Assembly: GCA_910578075.1 (NCBI GenBank)
Contig: CAJTPK010000019.1
Coordinates: 7,890 to 71,889 of the forward strand
Origin: an uncultured Muribaculaceae bacterium
GTDB lineage: Bacteria; Bacteroidota; Bacteroidia; Bacteroidales; Muribaculaceae
Length of the DNA stretch: 64,000 bases
Reading direction: 5' to 3'
The notes under the pieces are model-generated. The model was given only the letters and a program-made list of their open reading frames with translations, did not search any database and was not told the origin of the DNA. Below are positions 43,160-52,053 of the stretch, in pieces. A program made the translations under genes and the position numbers. The stretch's first letter is position 1. Each line of letters opens with the position of its first letter.

Positions 43160-43930
43160 TTACTTGCCGGTAAAATATACGCGTACTTGCCCTACGGGGA
43201 GTTTGCCGACAAGATAGAGGGGTATATGTTGGGAATCCGTTGATATCCAGGAGTCGATGTCGTCACTTGATTTCTTTTTGCCTCCCGTGGTGAAATTGAA
43301 TTGTATATGATATGCTTCCCTGACGCTTTTGTCACGAAGTTTTATGGATTCCTTTCCCAGGCATTTGATGGTTATGGTCTCCGCTTTTGAGCCTGAGAAG
43401 ACTGTTGCCTTTATCACATTACCTTTCTGCAGATCATCGTAATTGATCAGACGAAGGTAATAGAATACCGACAGCATGTCGTAGACAGGTCCCGAAGCAT
43501 TCAGTGTCTTCTCGGATTCGTTGATCACGCCGTTCTTGTCTTGGCGGAGGCGTTTGCAGTAACCGGTCGCTTTATTCCCTGAATATGAATACGTGATGAC
43601 ATCTTTGCTGTATTTCCCTTTTTCGTGAGCTATCTTGGAGTAAGAGAGGGGTTTCATATCTTTTATACGGACAGTTCCGAGCAGGGTGTCTCTTACCTGA
43701 TAGAATTTATCTGCCCACGGTTTGGTTTTTGCCGCGAGAATCAGTTGATAGTTGGATCCCTGGTTGCGCAGGGAGAGTGTGGCCTCTCCGGCATCCTTAT
43801 GGATCAGTCCCCATTTATAGGAAATGACGTAATGCAGGTTTTCATTGCTGAATCCTTTCGATACGCTTGCGGCATTAATTGTGAACACCACTAACGCAGC
43901 ACATAAAATCATGAATATTTTTTTACACAT
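43160..43930 (-). CDS. DUF3108 exported protein
   Basis: The protein has 256 residues with a signal peptide (MCKKIFMILCAALVVFTINA). The body fits DUF3108: LHYVISYKWGLIHKDAGEATLSL, FYQVRDTLLGTVRIKDMKPLSYSKIAHEKGKY, GPVYDMLSVFYYLR, WISTDSQHIPLYLVGKLPVGQVRVYF, a beta-barrel-like periplasmic protein. The family has no agreed function; links to envelope or outer-membrane biogenesis have been suggested. It is separated from the thioredoxin gene upstream by a small hairpin (43970-43995), so it may be a single-gene unit. Confidence 0.85.
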   Translation of the reverse strand: MCKKIFMILCAALVVFTINAASVSKGFSNENLHYVISYKWGLIHKDAGEATLSLRNQGSNYQLILAAKTKPWADKFYQVRDTLLGTVRIKDMKPLSYSKIAHEKGKYSKDVITYSYSGNKATGYCKRLRQDKNGVINESEKTLNASGPVYDMLSVFYYLRLINYDDLQKGNVIKATVFSGSKAETITIKCLGKESIKLRDKSVREAYHIQFNFTTGGKKKSSDDIDSWISTDSQHIPLYLVGKLPVGQVRVYFTGK

Positions 43931-43969
43931 ACCGGGTCGTTTTATGAACTGTTGTTTCTTATAAAACGA

Positions 43970-43995
43970 AGAGGTACCCGCAATGTGATACCTCT
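43970..43995 (-). terminator. Possible weak terminator after trxA
   Basis: AGAGGTA (43970-43976) pairs with TACCTCT (43989-43995). On the minus strand it is followed by TCGTTTTAT. The stem is short, so confidence is moderate. Confidence 0.5.
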
Positions 43996-44032
43996 ATACG
44001 TTTAAATTAAGATTTCGGTCTATTTTTCTTTA

Positions 44033-44329
44033 TCAATAGTATTTCTCAAGTTCCTGCTCGAGAAGCTGGATGGGCTGCACGCCGGCGGCTCTCCATTTGA
44101 GTTCTCCTTTCTGGAAAATCATCAGTGTAGGAACAGAGCGGACATTGTAGATAGCTGAAAGCTCCTGATTCTTATCAATGTCTATCTTTATGATACGTGC
44201 TTTTTCTCCAACTTTCTCATGCAACTCTTCAAGCACGGGATGCATCATTTTGCAGGGACCGCACCATGTAGCGAAGAAATCTATGAGAACGGGTTTCTCT
44301 GATTTTATGATATCTTCAAATTTTTCCAT
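44033..44329 (-). CDS. trxA: Thioredoxin
   Basis: The protein has 98 residues, slightly short for thioredoxin (~105). Redox motif WCGPC lies in DFFATWCGPCKMMHPVLEEL, the cis-Pro in NVRSVPTLMIFQKGE, and the late Gly/Ala region in AAGVQPIQLLEQEL. There is no signal peptide, so it is a cytosolic dithiol reductant. It begins 48 bases after clpB on the same strand, a pairing that fits stress-related expression. The exact symbol (trxA versus a paralogue) is inferred. Confidence 0.9.
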   Translation of the reverse strand: MEKFEDIIKSEKPVLIDFFATWCGPCKMMHPVLEELHEKVGEKARIIKIDIDKNQELSAIYNVRSVPTLMIFQKGELKWRAAGVQPIQLLEQELEKYY

Positions 44330-44377
44330 AATATTGAATCATTTTGTTTCCTGTGTATTAACATGGAAACGGGGTTA

Positions 44378-46975
44378 TTAGTTCTTAAACACCAATTCTT
44401 CTCCCTCGCGGTCGATGATGATGGGGTGTTCCCTGTCAACCTTCTGCGCGAGGATATCTTTAGAGAGTTGGTTAAGCACCATCCTCTGAATTGTCCTCTT
44501 GACGGGACGGGCTCCGAATTCAGGATCGTAGCCATCTTCCGCGAGCAGATCGAGCGCATCTTTTGTGACATCAAGTTTGATGCCGTTTGCTGCAAGCATC
44601 TTCTTGACGCTCTTGACCTGAAGTTCGACAATCCGGAGTATCTCTTTTTTGTCGAGCGGGGTAAACATAACTGTCTCGTCGATTCGGTTAAGGAATTCGG
44701 GACGGATTATCTGTTTCAGGCGATCCATCACATCCTGCTTGGTATTGGCTATGATCTCCTGACGCTCCTCCTCTTTCTTATCAGCAAATCCTTGGAAATT
44801 CTGACGGATGATGTCGGAACCCATGTTGGATGTCATGATAATAATGGTATTCTTGAAATTGATGAATCGTCCCTTGTTATCTGTAAGGCGACCATCGTCA
44901 AGCACCTGAAGAAGGATGTTGAACACATCCGGGTTGGCTTTCTCGATCTCGTCAAAGAGCACAACACTATATGGTTTGCGTCGCACAGCCTCGGTGAGCT
45001 GGCCACCCTCTTCATAACCGACGTATCCCGGAGGCGCTCCGACAAGTCGCGAAACGGAATGTTTCTCCATATATTCCGACATATCGATACGAGTCATCAT
45101 ATCCTCATCGTCAAACAGATATTCGGCGAGAGCTTTTGCAAGCTCGGTTTTACCGACACCGGTTGTTCCCAAGAAGATGAATGAACCGATAGGGCGACGG
45201 GGGTCATTCAGTCCGGCTCTTGAGCGCCTTACGGCGTCAGAGACGGCACGGATGGCATCTTCCTGACCGACAACACGGTTATGCAGCTCCTCTTCGAGAT
45301 GAAGTAGTTTCTCTTTCTCGCTTTGTGCCATCTTCTTGACAGGAATTCCGGTCCAGCGGCTTACAACTTCTGCAATGTCCTCAGCATCTACCTCTTCCTT
45401 GATCATGGCGCCTTCACCTTGCAGCTCCTTGAGTCGCTGCTGGATTGCGATATTTTCGTCTTCCTTCTGTTTTATCTTGGAATAGCGTATTTCCGCAACC
45501 TTGGCATAATCGCCTTCGCGTTCTGCACGGTCAGCTTCGTAATTGAGTTGCTCGATATCAATTTTATTCTGCTGAATCTTATTGATCTCTGTTTTCTCTG
45601 CCTGCCATTTGGCACGGAGGGATTTCTCTGTGTCGCGAAGGTTGGCAAGATCCTCGTCAATCTCTTTGAGTTTATATTCATCCTTCTCGCGTTTGATAGC
45701 CTCGCGCTCAATCTCAAGTTGTTTGATTTTTCTTGATGCCTCATCAAGAGCCTGCGGCTGAGAGTCCATCTCCAAACGGAGTTTGGAGGCTGCCTCATCT
45801 ATAAGGTCGATGGCTTTGTCAGGGAGGAATCGGTCGGTGATATAGCGCACACTGAGTTGAACGGCGGCGATGATGGCCTCATCCATGATACGGACCTTAT
45901 GATGGTTCTCATAGCGCTCCTTAAGACCACGAAGGATAGATATAGCCGACATTTCATCCGGTTCGTCTACCATCACTTTCTGGAAACGACGTTCAAGAGC
46001 CTTGTCTTTTTCGAAATATTTCTGGTATTCGTCGAGAGTGGTTGCTCCGATAGAACGCAATTCGCCGCGGGCAAGTGCAGGTTTAAGGATATTGGCGGCA
46101 TCCATCGCTCCTTCCCCCTTACCGGCTCCGACGAGTGTGTGAATCTCATCTATAAAGAGGATGATCTCTCCATCGCTTTGCGTAACCTCGTTCACGATGG
46201 CTTTCAACCTCTCCTCAAATTCACCCTTATACTTGGCTCCTGCCACAAGGGCACCCATGTCGAGTGAGTATATCTGTTTTGATTTAAGGTTCTCCGGCAC
46301 GTCACCCCTTACAATTCGCATTGCCAATCCCTCTGCAATGGCTGTCTTACCGGTTCCCGGTTCGCCGACAAGCATCGGGTTGTTTTTTGTTCTGCGAGAA
46401 AGGATCTGGAGGACACGTCTTATCTCCTCATCTCTTCCGATGACAGGATCGAGTTTGCCGTTTCTTGCTCGATCGTTAAGATTAATAGCATATTTGCTGA
46501 GAGCCTGGTATGATTCCTCGGCGCTCTGATCCTTGACGGTGTTGCCTTTACGCAGCTCCAGGATCGCAGCTTTCATGCCGTCTTCTGTAACACCGTTGTC
46601 CTTAAGGATCTGCGATGCCTTGCAGCGGGTCTTGAGTATACCCATGAGCATTGACTCCACGGAAACATATTCATCACCCATTGATTTTGAGAAGTCAACA
46701 GCTTTCTGCAATGCATCGTTCGATTCACGACTGAGCATCACATCTCCGCCATTCACTTTAGGCAGGGAGGCGATTGCCTGGTCTATGCCCATCTTCACGC
46801 CGTTGAGGTTCGCACCGAGCTTCTGGAATATGAAGTTGACAATGGTCTCGCTCTCCGAGATGATGGCTTTCAACAAGTGCACCGGCTCAATCTGCTGTTG
46901 ACCAGACTGTTTAGTGTAGTCTATAGCCTTCTGGACAACCTCCTGAGACTTGATAGTGAAATTGTTAAAATTCAT
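44378..46975 (-). CDS. clpB: ClpB disaggregase
   Basis: The protein has 865 residues. The N-terminal double Clp repeat (residues ~1-145) is followed by AAA1 with Walker A GEPGTGKT (~206) and Walker B ILFIDEIHTLVGAG, then the long middle coiled coil (~400-520, with KIKQLEIEREAIKREKDEYK) that marks ClpB. AAA2 has GTTGVGKT (~605), VVLFDEIEKA and GARPVKR sensor 2. It rescues aggregated proteins together with DnaK. Length and domain order are normal. No CIRCE or heat-shock-type operator was recognised in the 300 bases upstream. Confidence 0.97.
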   Translation of the reverse strand: MNFNNFTIKSQEVVQKAIDYTKQSGQQQIEPVHLLKAIISESETIVNFIFQKLGANLNGVKMGIDQAIASLPKVNGGDVMLSRESNDALQKAVDFSKSMGDEYVSVESMLMGILKTRCKASQILKDNGVTEDGMKAAILELRKGNTVKDQSAEESYQALSKYAINLNDRARNGKLDPVIGRDEEIRRVLQILSRRTKNNPMLVGEPGTGKTAIAEGLAMRIVRGDVPENLKSKQIYSLDMGALVAGAKYKGEFEERLKAIVNEVTQSDGEIILFIDEIHTLVGAGKGEGAMDAANILKPALARGELRSIGATTLDEYQKYFEKDKALERRFQKVMVDEPDEMSAISILRGLKERYENHHKVRIMDEAIIAAVQLSVRYITDRFLPDKAIDLIDEAASKLRLEMDSQPQALDEASRKIKQLEIEREAIKREKDEYKLKEIDEDLANLRDTEKSLRAKWQAEKTEINKIQQNKIDIEQLNYEADRAEREGDYAKVAEIRYSKIKQKEDENIAIQQRLKELQGEGAMIKEEVDAEDIAEVVSRWTGIPVKKMAQSEKEKLLHLEEELHNRVVGQEDAIRAVSDAVRRSRAGLNDPRRPIGSFIFLGTTGVGKTELAKALAEYLFDDEDMMTRIDMSEYMEKHSVSRLVGAPPGYVGYEEGGQLTEAVRRKPYSVVLFDEIEKANPDVFNILLQVLDDGRLTDNKGRFINFKNTIIIMTSNMGSDIIRQNFQGFADKKEEERQEIIANTKQDVMDRLKQIIRPEFLNRIDETVMFTPLDKKEILRIVELQVKSVKKMLAANGIKLDVTKDALDLLAEDGYDPEFGARPVKRTIQRMVLNQLSKDILAQKVDREHPIIIDREGEELVFKN

Positions 46976-47118
46976 AATATTAAATATTTTGATTAAAATT
47001 CAGGTCTATAATTCAACATAACCGCAAAGTCGCGATTAAGTTAAATTTGCAATGTTTAACTAAATAACAAACGTATGGCGTCTAAAGTTGATAAAAATGG
47101 TCTCATAAATATTGCTAT

Positions 47119-47196
47119 CCGGTAAATATTTAATCAGGCAGAGGCGCGAAGGCGCAAAGGACCCATGCCGCTCTACGTGATTAATAATTTTACCGG
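47119..47196. repeat. Small repeat unit (copy H) with terminal inverted repeats
   Basis: CCGGTAAATATTTAATCA at the left end is repeated inverted as TGATTAATAATTTTACCGG at the right. Between them is the GCAGAGGCGCGAAGGCGCAAAGG motif of the larger composite repeats. It looks like the smallest stand-alone unit of the module. It lies in the gap 46976-47303 between divergent clpB and the ROK kinase gene. Confidence 0.6.
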
Positions 47197-47254
47197 AGAG
47201 GTTATAATATCCTAATATTTTTATTGTATGCTTTATTGTTAGAAAAATAATCCT

Positions 47255-47262
47255 TATATTTG
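47255..47262 (+). promoter_or_regulatory. Promoter of the ROK kinase gene (-7 box)
   Basis: TATATTTG is an exact -7 box about 42 bases before the start codon. TTG at 47236-47238 is a possible -33 but at a shorter spacing than usual. Confidence 0.6.
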
Positions 47263-47303
47263 CGAAAGTAAAAATTAAAATCTAATATTTAATATCACAT
47301 AAA

Positions 47304-48320
47304 ATGAGCAAACCTTATGTAATAGGTATGGACATGGGTGGCACCAACACTGTGTTTGGTATTGTAGATGCCCGTGGCCAAGTGATCGCAAGTGACTCGG
47401 TTAAGACAAAGAAGCATGCAAAGTTTGAGGATTACATCGAAGACCTTCATCAGGCTATAACACGTCTTCTTGAGGCCAACGATGCAGTAGATAAAATCAA
47501 AGGTATCGGTATCGGTGCGCCTAACGGCAACTATTACACCGGAGAGATCGTGAAAGCTCCCAACTTGCCCTGGGGTCCTGTAGTTCCTTTGGCTGAGACT
47601 GTAAGCCGCGTGTTCAACGGAATACCTGTGGCTGTGACAAATGACGCGAATGCAGCCGCTCTCGGAGAGATGACTTATGGCGCGGCGCGCGGTATGAAAG
47701 ATTTCATCATGATCACTCTTGGCACTGGTGTCGGCTCCGGAATTGTTGTGAACGGTCAGCTTGTATACGGACACGATGGTTTTGCCGGTGAGCTCGGTCA
47801 CGTGATCGTTAAGCGTAACAATGGCAGAGTATGCGGTTGCGGACGTACAGGTTGCCTTGAGGCTTACTGTTCTGCGACCGGCGTGTCAAGAACTGCAAGA
47901 GAATTCCTGGAGGTAAGAACCGAGCCTTCATTGCTCCGCAATATCGACATCGAACAGATCACATCGAAAGATGTGTACGACGCAGCGATAGCAGGAGATA
48001 AGATCGCTAAGGATATATTCGAATATACAGGAACAATCCTTGGTGAGGCTATGGCGGACATGACTGCATTCTCAAGCCCCCAGGCGTTTATCTTGTTTGG
48101 CGGTCTGACCAAGAGCGGGGATCTGTTGATGAAACCGTTGAAAGAGGCTTATGATAAGAATGTTCTTCCGATCTTCAAAGGCAAGGCAAAGATCCTCCTT
48201 TCCGAACTGAAAGAGAGCGATGCAGCTGTGCTCGGTGCTTCCGCACTCGGCTGGGAAGCTAAATATCATTACGAGAATCCATCTACCCACGCTGAGGTTC
48301 CTACTGTTGTTGAAGAATAG
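47304..48320 (+). CDS. ROK-family sugar kinase (glucokinase-like)
   Basis: The protein has 338 residues. Phosphate-binding MDMGGTNTVFGIVD is at the N terminus; VTNDANAAALGE holds the catalytic Asp; GTGVGSGIVVNGQLVYG follows. The ROK zinc site is GELGHVIV plus CGCGRTGCLEAYCS (C-x-C-G-x-x-G-C). ROK kinases phosphorylate glucose or amino sugars; the E-x-G-H segment fits glucokinase, but N-acetyl sugar kinases look alike. It appears to be a single-gene unit with its own promoter, ending in a strong hairpin at 48355-48406. Confidence 0.92.
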   Translation: MSKPYVIGMDMGGTNTVFGIVDARGQVIASDSVKTKKHAKFEDYIEDLHQAITRLLEANDAVDKIKGIGIGAPNGNYYTGEIVKAPNLPWGPVVPLAETVSRVFNGIPVAVTNDANAAALGEMTYGAARGMKDFIMITLGTGVGSGIVVNGQLVYGHDGFAGELGHVIVKRNNGRVCGCGRTGCLEAYCSATGVSRTAREFLEVRTEPSLLRNIDIEQITSKDVYDAAIAGDKIAKDIFEYTGTILGEAMADMTAFSSPQAFILFGGLTKSGDLLMKPLKEAYDKNVLPIFKGKAKILLSELKESDAAVLGASALGWEAKYHYENPSTHAEVPTVVEE

Positions 48321-48321
48321 T

Positions 48322-48354
48322 TTCCCTATAAAAAATTCCCTATAAAAAATTCCC
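48322..48354. repeat. 14-bp tandem repeat after the ROK kinase gene
   Basis: TTCCCTATAAAAAA occurs twice in tandem (48322-48335, 48336-48349) and a third, partial unit begins at 48350 and runs into the terminator hairpin. Confidence 0.8.
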
Positions 48355-48406
48355 TATATAATAGAGAGGTTGTCTTATGAGTGTAAGACAACCTCTCTAT
48401 TATATA
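48355..48406. terminator. Very long perfect hairpin between convergent genes
   Basis: A 23-bp stem without mismatch (48355-48377 with 48384-48406) has a 6-base loop TGAGTG. The inner stem GAGAGGTTGTCTTA is GC-balanced, and the outer arms are AT-rich so that each strand ends in an A/T run. It stands between the kinase gene and the minus-strand remnant. Confidence 0.85.
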
Positions 48407-48460
48407 AGAAATAGTTTGCAAGCTGTAATTGTTCTCTTGAGATTCGTGATGGAGCAAAAA

Positions 48461-48976
48461 TCAGGTGGTCTTCATGAGGTTGCGGATGTATATGCCTAAG
48501 TTGGTGTCATCTTCGTGAAGATTGAGTTTTTTACGGATGTCACTGCTCATATGATAATGCCGTTTAAGCCGGATATATTCTCCAATTTCCTTACCTCGCA
48601 AGCCTATTGCATAGAGGCATACATAATTCAATTCGGATTCATCAAGTCCATGATCTTCGAGATATTTCATGAATGCGGGGTGAGAAGCCTTGAATGCCAA
48701 TCGTGTTGAATCCATGAAACGTTTTCGATCTTGAGTGATCATTTCAATCCATTTGTCATAAGGTTTCGAGTAGTTTGTGTTGTCTGAAATGTGTGCGGCT
48801 AACAAGCCGTTCAGCATCTCGATTCGCTCTTGTATTGAACTCCTTACAGGATCGGATAATTCATTCTCCTTCATTAAAGTCCGAAGATTTTCCTTCTCAG
48901 ATTCGAGTTGAGAAATCTTCATCTGCATGTTCTCAGCTGTAAGGTTCTGCCTCTCGCACTCTAATTTTAGGTAATG
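48461..48976 (-). pseudogene. N-terminally truncated remnant of a Bacteroidales TPR/coiled-coil regulator
   Basis: An ATG at 48928 gives 155 residues, but the same frame stays open upstream to a TGA at 48977-48979, and the extra residues (YLKLECERQNLTAEN) continue the coiled coil. The end (MSSDIRKKLNLHEDDTNLGIYIRNLMK, with a helix-turn-helix-like YAIGLRGKEIGEYIRLKR) resembles the C-terminus of large membrane TPR-coiled-coil regulators of Bacteroidales, whose TPR and membrane parts are missing here. It could instead be a small active DNA-binding protein starting at 48928. No N-terminal part was found in 48980-49130. Confidence 0.55.
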
Positions 48977-49070
48977 TCAAACTTTCTTGTCTGATGAAAA
49001 CATTTAAGAGTTTTGGAATTTTAAATGGTTTATAATCAGTTGTATGTATACTCTAATATCAAACTTTTTA

Positions 49071-49102
49071 TTTGATTGAAAATTTTACAAATGATAATTT
49101 TG
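49071..49102 (+). promoter_or_regulatory. Promoter of the small lipoprotein gene
   Basis: TTTG (49071-49074), a 20-base spacer and TAATTTTG (49095-49102) form the clearest full Bacteroidetes -33/-7 promoter in the window. The start codon follows 28 bases later. Confidence 0.75.
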
Positions 49103-49130
49103 CAAAAACTAAATTATAATATAATAGAAA

Positions 49131-49517
49131 ATGAAAATCGTATCGTTTTTTATACTGACATTACTATTGACAGTCGGTATAAGTGGATGTACAAAAGAGA
49201 AGTTTGATCCGACTGACACAGTGACATCAATTTTCTCTGGAGATTATGGTGGTTTATGGGATCTTGTCGTAACAGTTAACGGGGAACAAATAGAAAATCA
49301 TGGCTATGTAAGATTTGATTCGAAACTTATGAAAGAGGGGAATTTCAAGTTTATTGATGTTATCCCAGGAGAATCAACAAAAGAATTCAAGAACGTTCCT
49401 CTTATAGAAACCGACAAAGGGATGTCGTTTAAAATTGAGTATTCTCAATCTGATAAGCCAGTAGTTATCACAGGACTAATCATATTGGGTAAAATGACAG
49501 TGGACATAAGTTTTTGA
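49131..49517 (+). CDS. Small lipoprotein of unknown function
   Basis: The protein has 128 residues with a lipobox (TVGISGCTKE). The mature part is beta-rich (YGGLWDLVVTVNGEQIENHGYVRFDSK, MSFKIEYSQSDKPVVITGLIILGKMTVDI) and resembles the small calycin-like or lipocalin-like lipoproteins common in Bacteroidales, without any motif I can name. It has its own promoter and is not in an operon. The gap after it (49518-49784) contains repeat copy F. Confidence 0.7.
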   Translation: MKIVSFFILTLLLTVGISGCTKEKFDPTDTVTSIFSGDYGGLWDLVVTVNGEQIENHGYVRFDSKLMKEGNFKFIDVIPGESTKEFKNVPLIETDKGMSFKIEYSQSDKPVVITGLIILGKMTVDISF

Positions 49518-49603
49518 TCTTATGTTTCAGAGCTGTAACTGATGCTGTTTTGTAAATTATTTAAAAAACCACGCACCTGCTCCGTGTCTTTGCCAAAATC
49601 GTC

Positions 49604-49675
49604 ACGCGATTCTCCGTGATCTTAATCACAGGACTTGTCTACTCAAGGCTTTGCGCCTCAGCGACTCTGCGTGAT
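49604..49675. repeat. Repeat copy F, inverted partner of copy G across maf
   Basis: The 72 bases from CACGCGATTCTCCG to CTCTGCGTGAT match the inverse of 50532-50608 (shared GTGATCTTAATCAC, TTTGCGCCTCAGCG). Together they flank the maf gene in opposite orientation. The rest of the gap 49518-49784 contains a short GGTCGGTATTTACCGGC-type hairpin near 49720 and no gene. Confidence 0.7.
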
Positions 49676-49784
49676 GGTTGATCATATGATGGGACTTGTC
49701 ACGGTCTAAAAAGAGAAGGTCGGTATTTACCGGCTTTCTCTTGACTGCCATTTGGTGATGGCCTACAAAATAACATCGGGATAA

Positions 49785-50366
49785 TCAGAATAATTTAAGT
49801 TCCTGGTAGAGGCGGTGAACAGGGAGTCCCATTACGTTGTAGAAACTTCCTTTGATCCATTCCACAGCTACACAGCCAATCCATTCCTGAATGCCATAGG
49901 CACCGGCTTTATCGAGTGGAAGATAGTTTTCTATATAATACCTGATGTCTTCATCGTTCAGATTGGCAAACTTAACCTCTGTCTCGGAGGTGAAAGATGT
50001 GCGGCGGTCTTTAGTCAGGATGCATACACCGGAAATTACTTTATGAACCTCTCCCGAAAGCTCTCCAAGCATGGATAGCGCTTCCTCCTGATTCTTGGGT
50101 TTGCCGTAAATCTTGTCACCCTTGATCACAAGTGTGTCGGCTGTGATAACCATCTCATTGGTGTTTATGTTACTGATGTATGCATCGGCTTTCTTATTGG
50201 CAAGGAATTGCGGCACTTCATTTGCAGGCATATCTTCGGGATAAGTCTCGTCTATGCCACCGAGGCTTATACAGTTGAAGGGAACACGCAGATTGGAAAG
50301 TAATTCTCTTCTGCGGGGAGATTTGCTCGCAAGCAGTATATGATATTTATTCAGATTCTCAAGCAT
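49785..50366 (-). CDS. maf: Maf-like nucleoside triphosphate pyrophosphatase
   Basis: The protein has 193 residues. Signature LASKSPRRRELLSNL is at the N terminus. EVKFANLNDEDIRYYIEN and DKAGAYGIQ complete the active site with ITADTLV. The family hydrolyses non-canonical or modified NTPs (dTTP/UTP class) and is linked to septum control. The length is normal. Its left and right flanks carry inverted repeat copies F and G. In many Bacteroidales it follows the kdsC-like phosphatase gene, as here across the repeat. Confidence 0.95.
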   Translation of the reverse strand: MLENLNKYHILLASKSPRRRELLSNLRVPFNCISLGGIDETYPEDMPANEVPQFLANKKADAYISNINTNEMVITADTLVIKGDKIYGKPKNQEEALSMLGELSGEVHKVISGVCILTKDRRTSFTSETEVKFANLNDEDIRYYIENYLPLDKAGAYGIQEWIGCVAVEWIKGSFYNVMGLPVHRLYQELKLF

Positions 50367-50380
50367 GATATATTCTTATT

Positions 50381-50759
50381 TATTACTGTAGGTAAACGAA
50401 TTTAACTAATTCTATTGAATTATTTTATTTTCACACAAGCCTCTGTCGCATGAAACAAATCTATCTCCAATCACAACGAATTCGATTTTAGTCTCAGAAC
50501 TTAAATTACAAACCCTATTGTATGGTCGTACATCACGCAGAGACGCTGAGGCGCAAAGTTTTGAGTCGGCAAGACCAGTGAGTGATTAAGATCACGGAGA
50601 ATCGCGTGGCGATTCTTGCCGAGGCGCGGAGACGTCGCTAAAATTTGTCGCGGTTTTCTTGACCAGAGCTCCATAGTCCCATAGCATGGACACGAGTAAG
50701 GTGCGTCATAAAACCTTTGCGCCTCCGCGCCTCTGCGTGATTAAATTTTACCGGACAAC
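50381..50759. repeat. Composite repeat element, copy G
   Basis: The first part (50381-50508) matches 4535-4664 of copy E. Next is the stretch inverse to copy F (50532-50608). Next, 50614-50672 is the inverse of the CGCGCCTCGGCAGGAAT block of copies C and D, ending in GACCAGAGCTCCATAG. The last part (50700-50759) is CCTTTGCGCCTCCGCGCCTCTGCGTG as in copy A. It occupies nearly all of the 422-base gap between maf and the phosphatase gene; no gene was seen. Confidence 0.8.
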
Positions 50760-50788
50760 AATAATTCTTATTTTCATCAGAATGTATG

Positions 50789-51313
50789 TCACCAGCCGAA
50801 TGCATGGGCATCGGAGAGCCATTGACCGTTAGCTTTTAACACTTGTTCCACAACATCGCGCACACATCCATATCCTCCATCGTATTTGGAAACGTATACA
50901 GCGGATTCTCTGGCTTCCCAGGCTGCATCTCGTGGAGCGCATGGCAATCCTGCCTCGCGCATACATTTAAGATCCGGAATATCATCCCCCATATATAGAA
51001 CCTCTTCGGGCTGCAAAGAGTTGGCTTTCATCCAATCTTGGAATATACCTATCTTATGTGACGCTTTCTGATATATGTCTTTTATTCCGAGAGACTCGTA
51101 TCTGTTTTTAACGGCGACGGTGTTGCCCCCGGTTATAATTGCAATCTTATATCCCAGTTTCACCGCGAGCTGAAGGGCATATCCGTCTTTGATATTCGCC
51201 ATTCTTAATGGTTCGCCTTCAGGTGACATCGGAATAACGGACGGTGACAAAACACCGTCTACGTCAAAGGCGAATGCCTTGATCTTTTTTAAATCATAGT
51301 ATATTCCGCTCAT
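50789..51313 (-). CDS. kdsC: KdsC-like HAD phosphatase
   Basis: The protein has 174 residues. HAD motif I is FAFDVDGVLSPS, motif II IITGGN, and motif III/IV is MGDDIPDLKCMREAGLPCAPRDAAWE. The cap-less C0 form and length match 3-deoxy-D-manno-octulosonate 8-phosphate phosphatase (KdsC/YrbI), which acts in Kdo synthesis for lipopolysaccharide. Other sugar phosphatases of the same subclass (including NulO-phosphatases) are possible. It follows the DUF2520 gene by 20 bases and is upstream of maf on the same strand. Confidence 0.88.
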   Translation of the reverse strand: MSGIYYDLKKIKAFAFDVDGVLSPSVIPMSPEGEPLRMANIKDGYALQLAVKLGYKIAIITGGNTVAVKNRYESLGIKDIYQKASHKIGIFQDWMKANSLQPEEVLYMGDDIPDLKCMREAGLPCAPRDAAWEARESAVYVSKYDGGYGCVRDVVEQVLKANGQWLSDAHAFGW

Positions 51314-51333
51314 TCAGTATCTTATTTACGGGT

Positions 51334-52050
51334 TTACGGGTGTTTAGATGTGTTAATGATGGAAGATGTTATCATTGAATACAGTTTTGCGATATTTTCA
51401 TCATTACCAAGGAATTCCATATGTGAGTCAATTGTTTTTGAATCATTTCTGGCAGCGGGACCGGTTTGTGCGGCGGCAGGAGGTATAGATTGGGTCTTGC
51501 GAAGTGTCTCGGAGAGCAATGGCCGAAGAACTTCAAAATCCATTCCGTTGTCATGCAGTATCTTATCGGCTATGGTCCACATATGGTTCGCGAAATTGCA
51601 TGCAAAAACAGAAGCCACATGCAATGCTTTCCTTTTATCGGAGTCCGCAATTGTCACAGAATCACTAATCTTGGATGCGAGTCCCGCAAGAGAATCCTGC
51701 GTTGAAGGGTCATTGCTTTCCACAAAGAAGGGGATATGGGAATAGTCAAGTTCCAAGTTCTTGCTGAACGTCTGAAGAGGATAAAAGACCCCGGTACGAA
51801 TTCCTTTGAATACGAGTATATCCGCCGGTGTGGTGCCGGATGTATGTGCAATGATTCCATCAGTGGGAGGGATAGCATCAGCAACCTCGCGGATCGCATT
51901 ATCGGATACGGCAATGATTGAAAAATCCGCAGAACTGTCAAATCCCTCCATGGTATGCGGATTGACAGATACTGTCTCCGCTTTTCCGGCAAAAGCTTTC
52001 AGTAGATGAGTGGCAACATTGCCGGTTCCAATAATATTGATCTTGACCAT
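51334..52050 (-). CDS. Rossmann-fold plus DUF2520 protein
   Basis: The protein has 238 residues. An N-terminal NAD(P)-binding domain (INIIGTGNVATHLLKAF, FSIIAVSDNAIREVADAI, IIAHTSGTTPADIL) is followed by an all-helical DUF2520 domain (KALHVASVFACNFANHMWTIADKIL, HMEFLGNDENIAKLY). The architecture resembles F420-dependent or ketopantoate-type reductases. The substrate is not known. It ends 20 bases before the kdsC-like gene and starts 3 bases after the ATP-grasp-like gene, so all three probably share one transcript. Confidence 0.88.
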   Translation of the reverse strand: MVKINIIGTGNVATHLLKAFAGKAETVSVNPHTMEGFDSSADFSIIAVSDNAIREVADAIPPTDGIIAHTSGTTPADILVFKGIRTGVFYPLQTFSKNLELDYSHIPFFVESNDPSTQDSLAGLASKISDSVTIADSDKRKALHVASVFACNFANHMWTIADKILHDNGMDFEVLRPLLSETLRKTQSIPPAAAQTGPAARNDSKTIDSHMEFLGNDENIAKLYSMITSSIINTSKHP

Positions 52051-52053
52051 AAA

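Noticed and set aside
44363..45184. 273-residue open frame on the plus strand
   Set aside because: Opposite-strand shadow of clpB, which is full length with all motifs.
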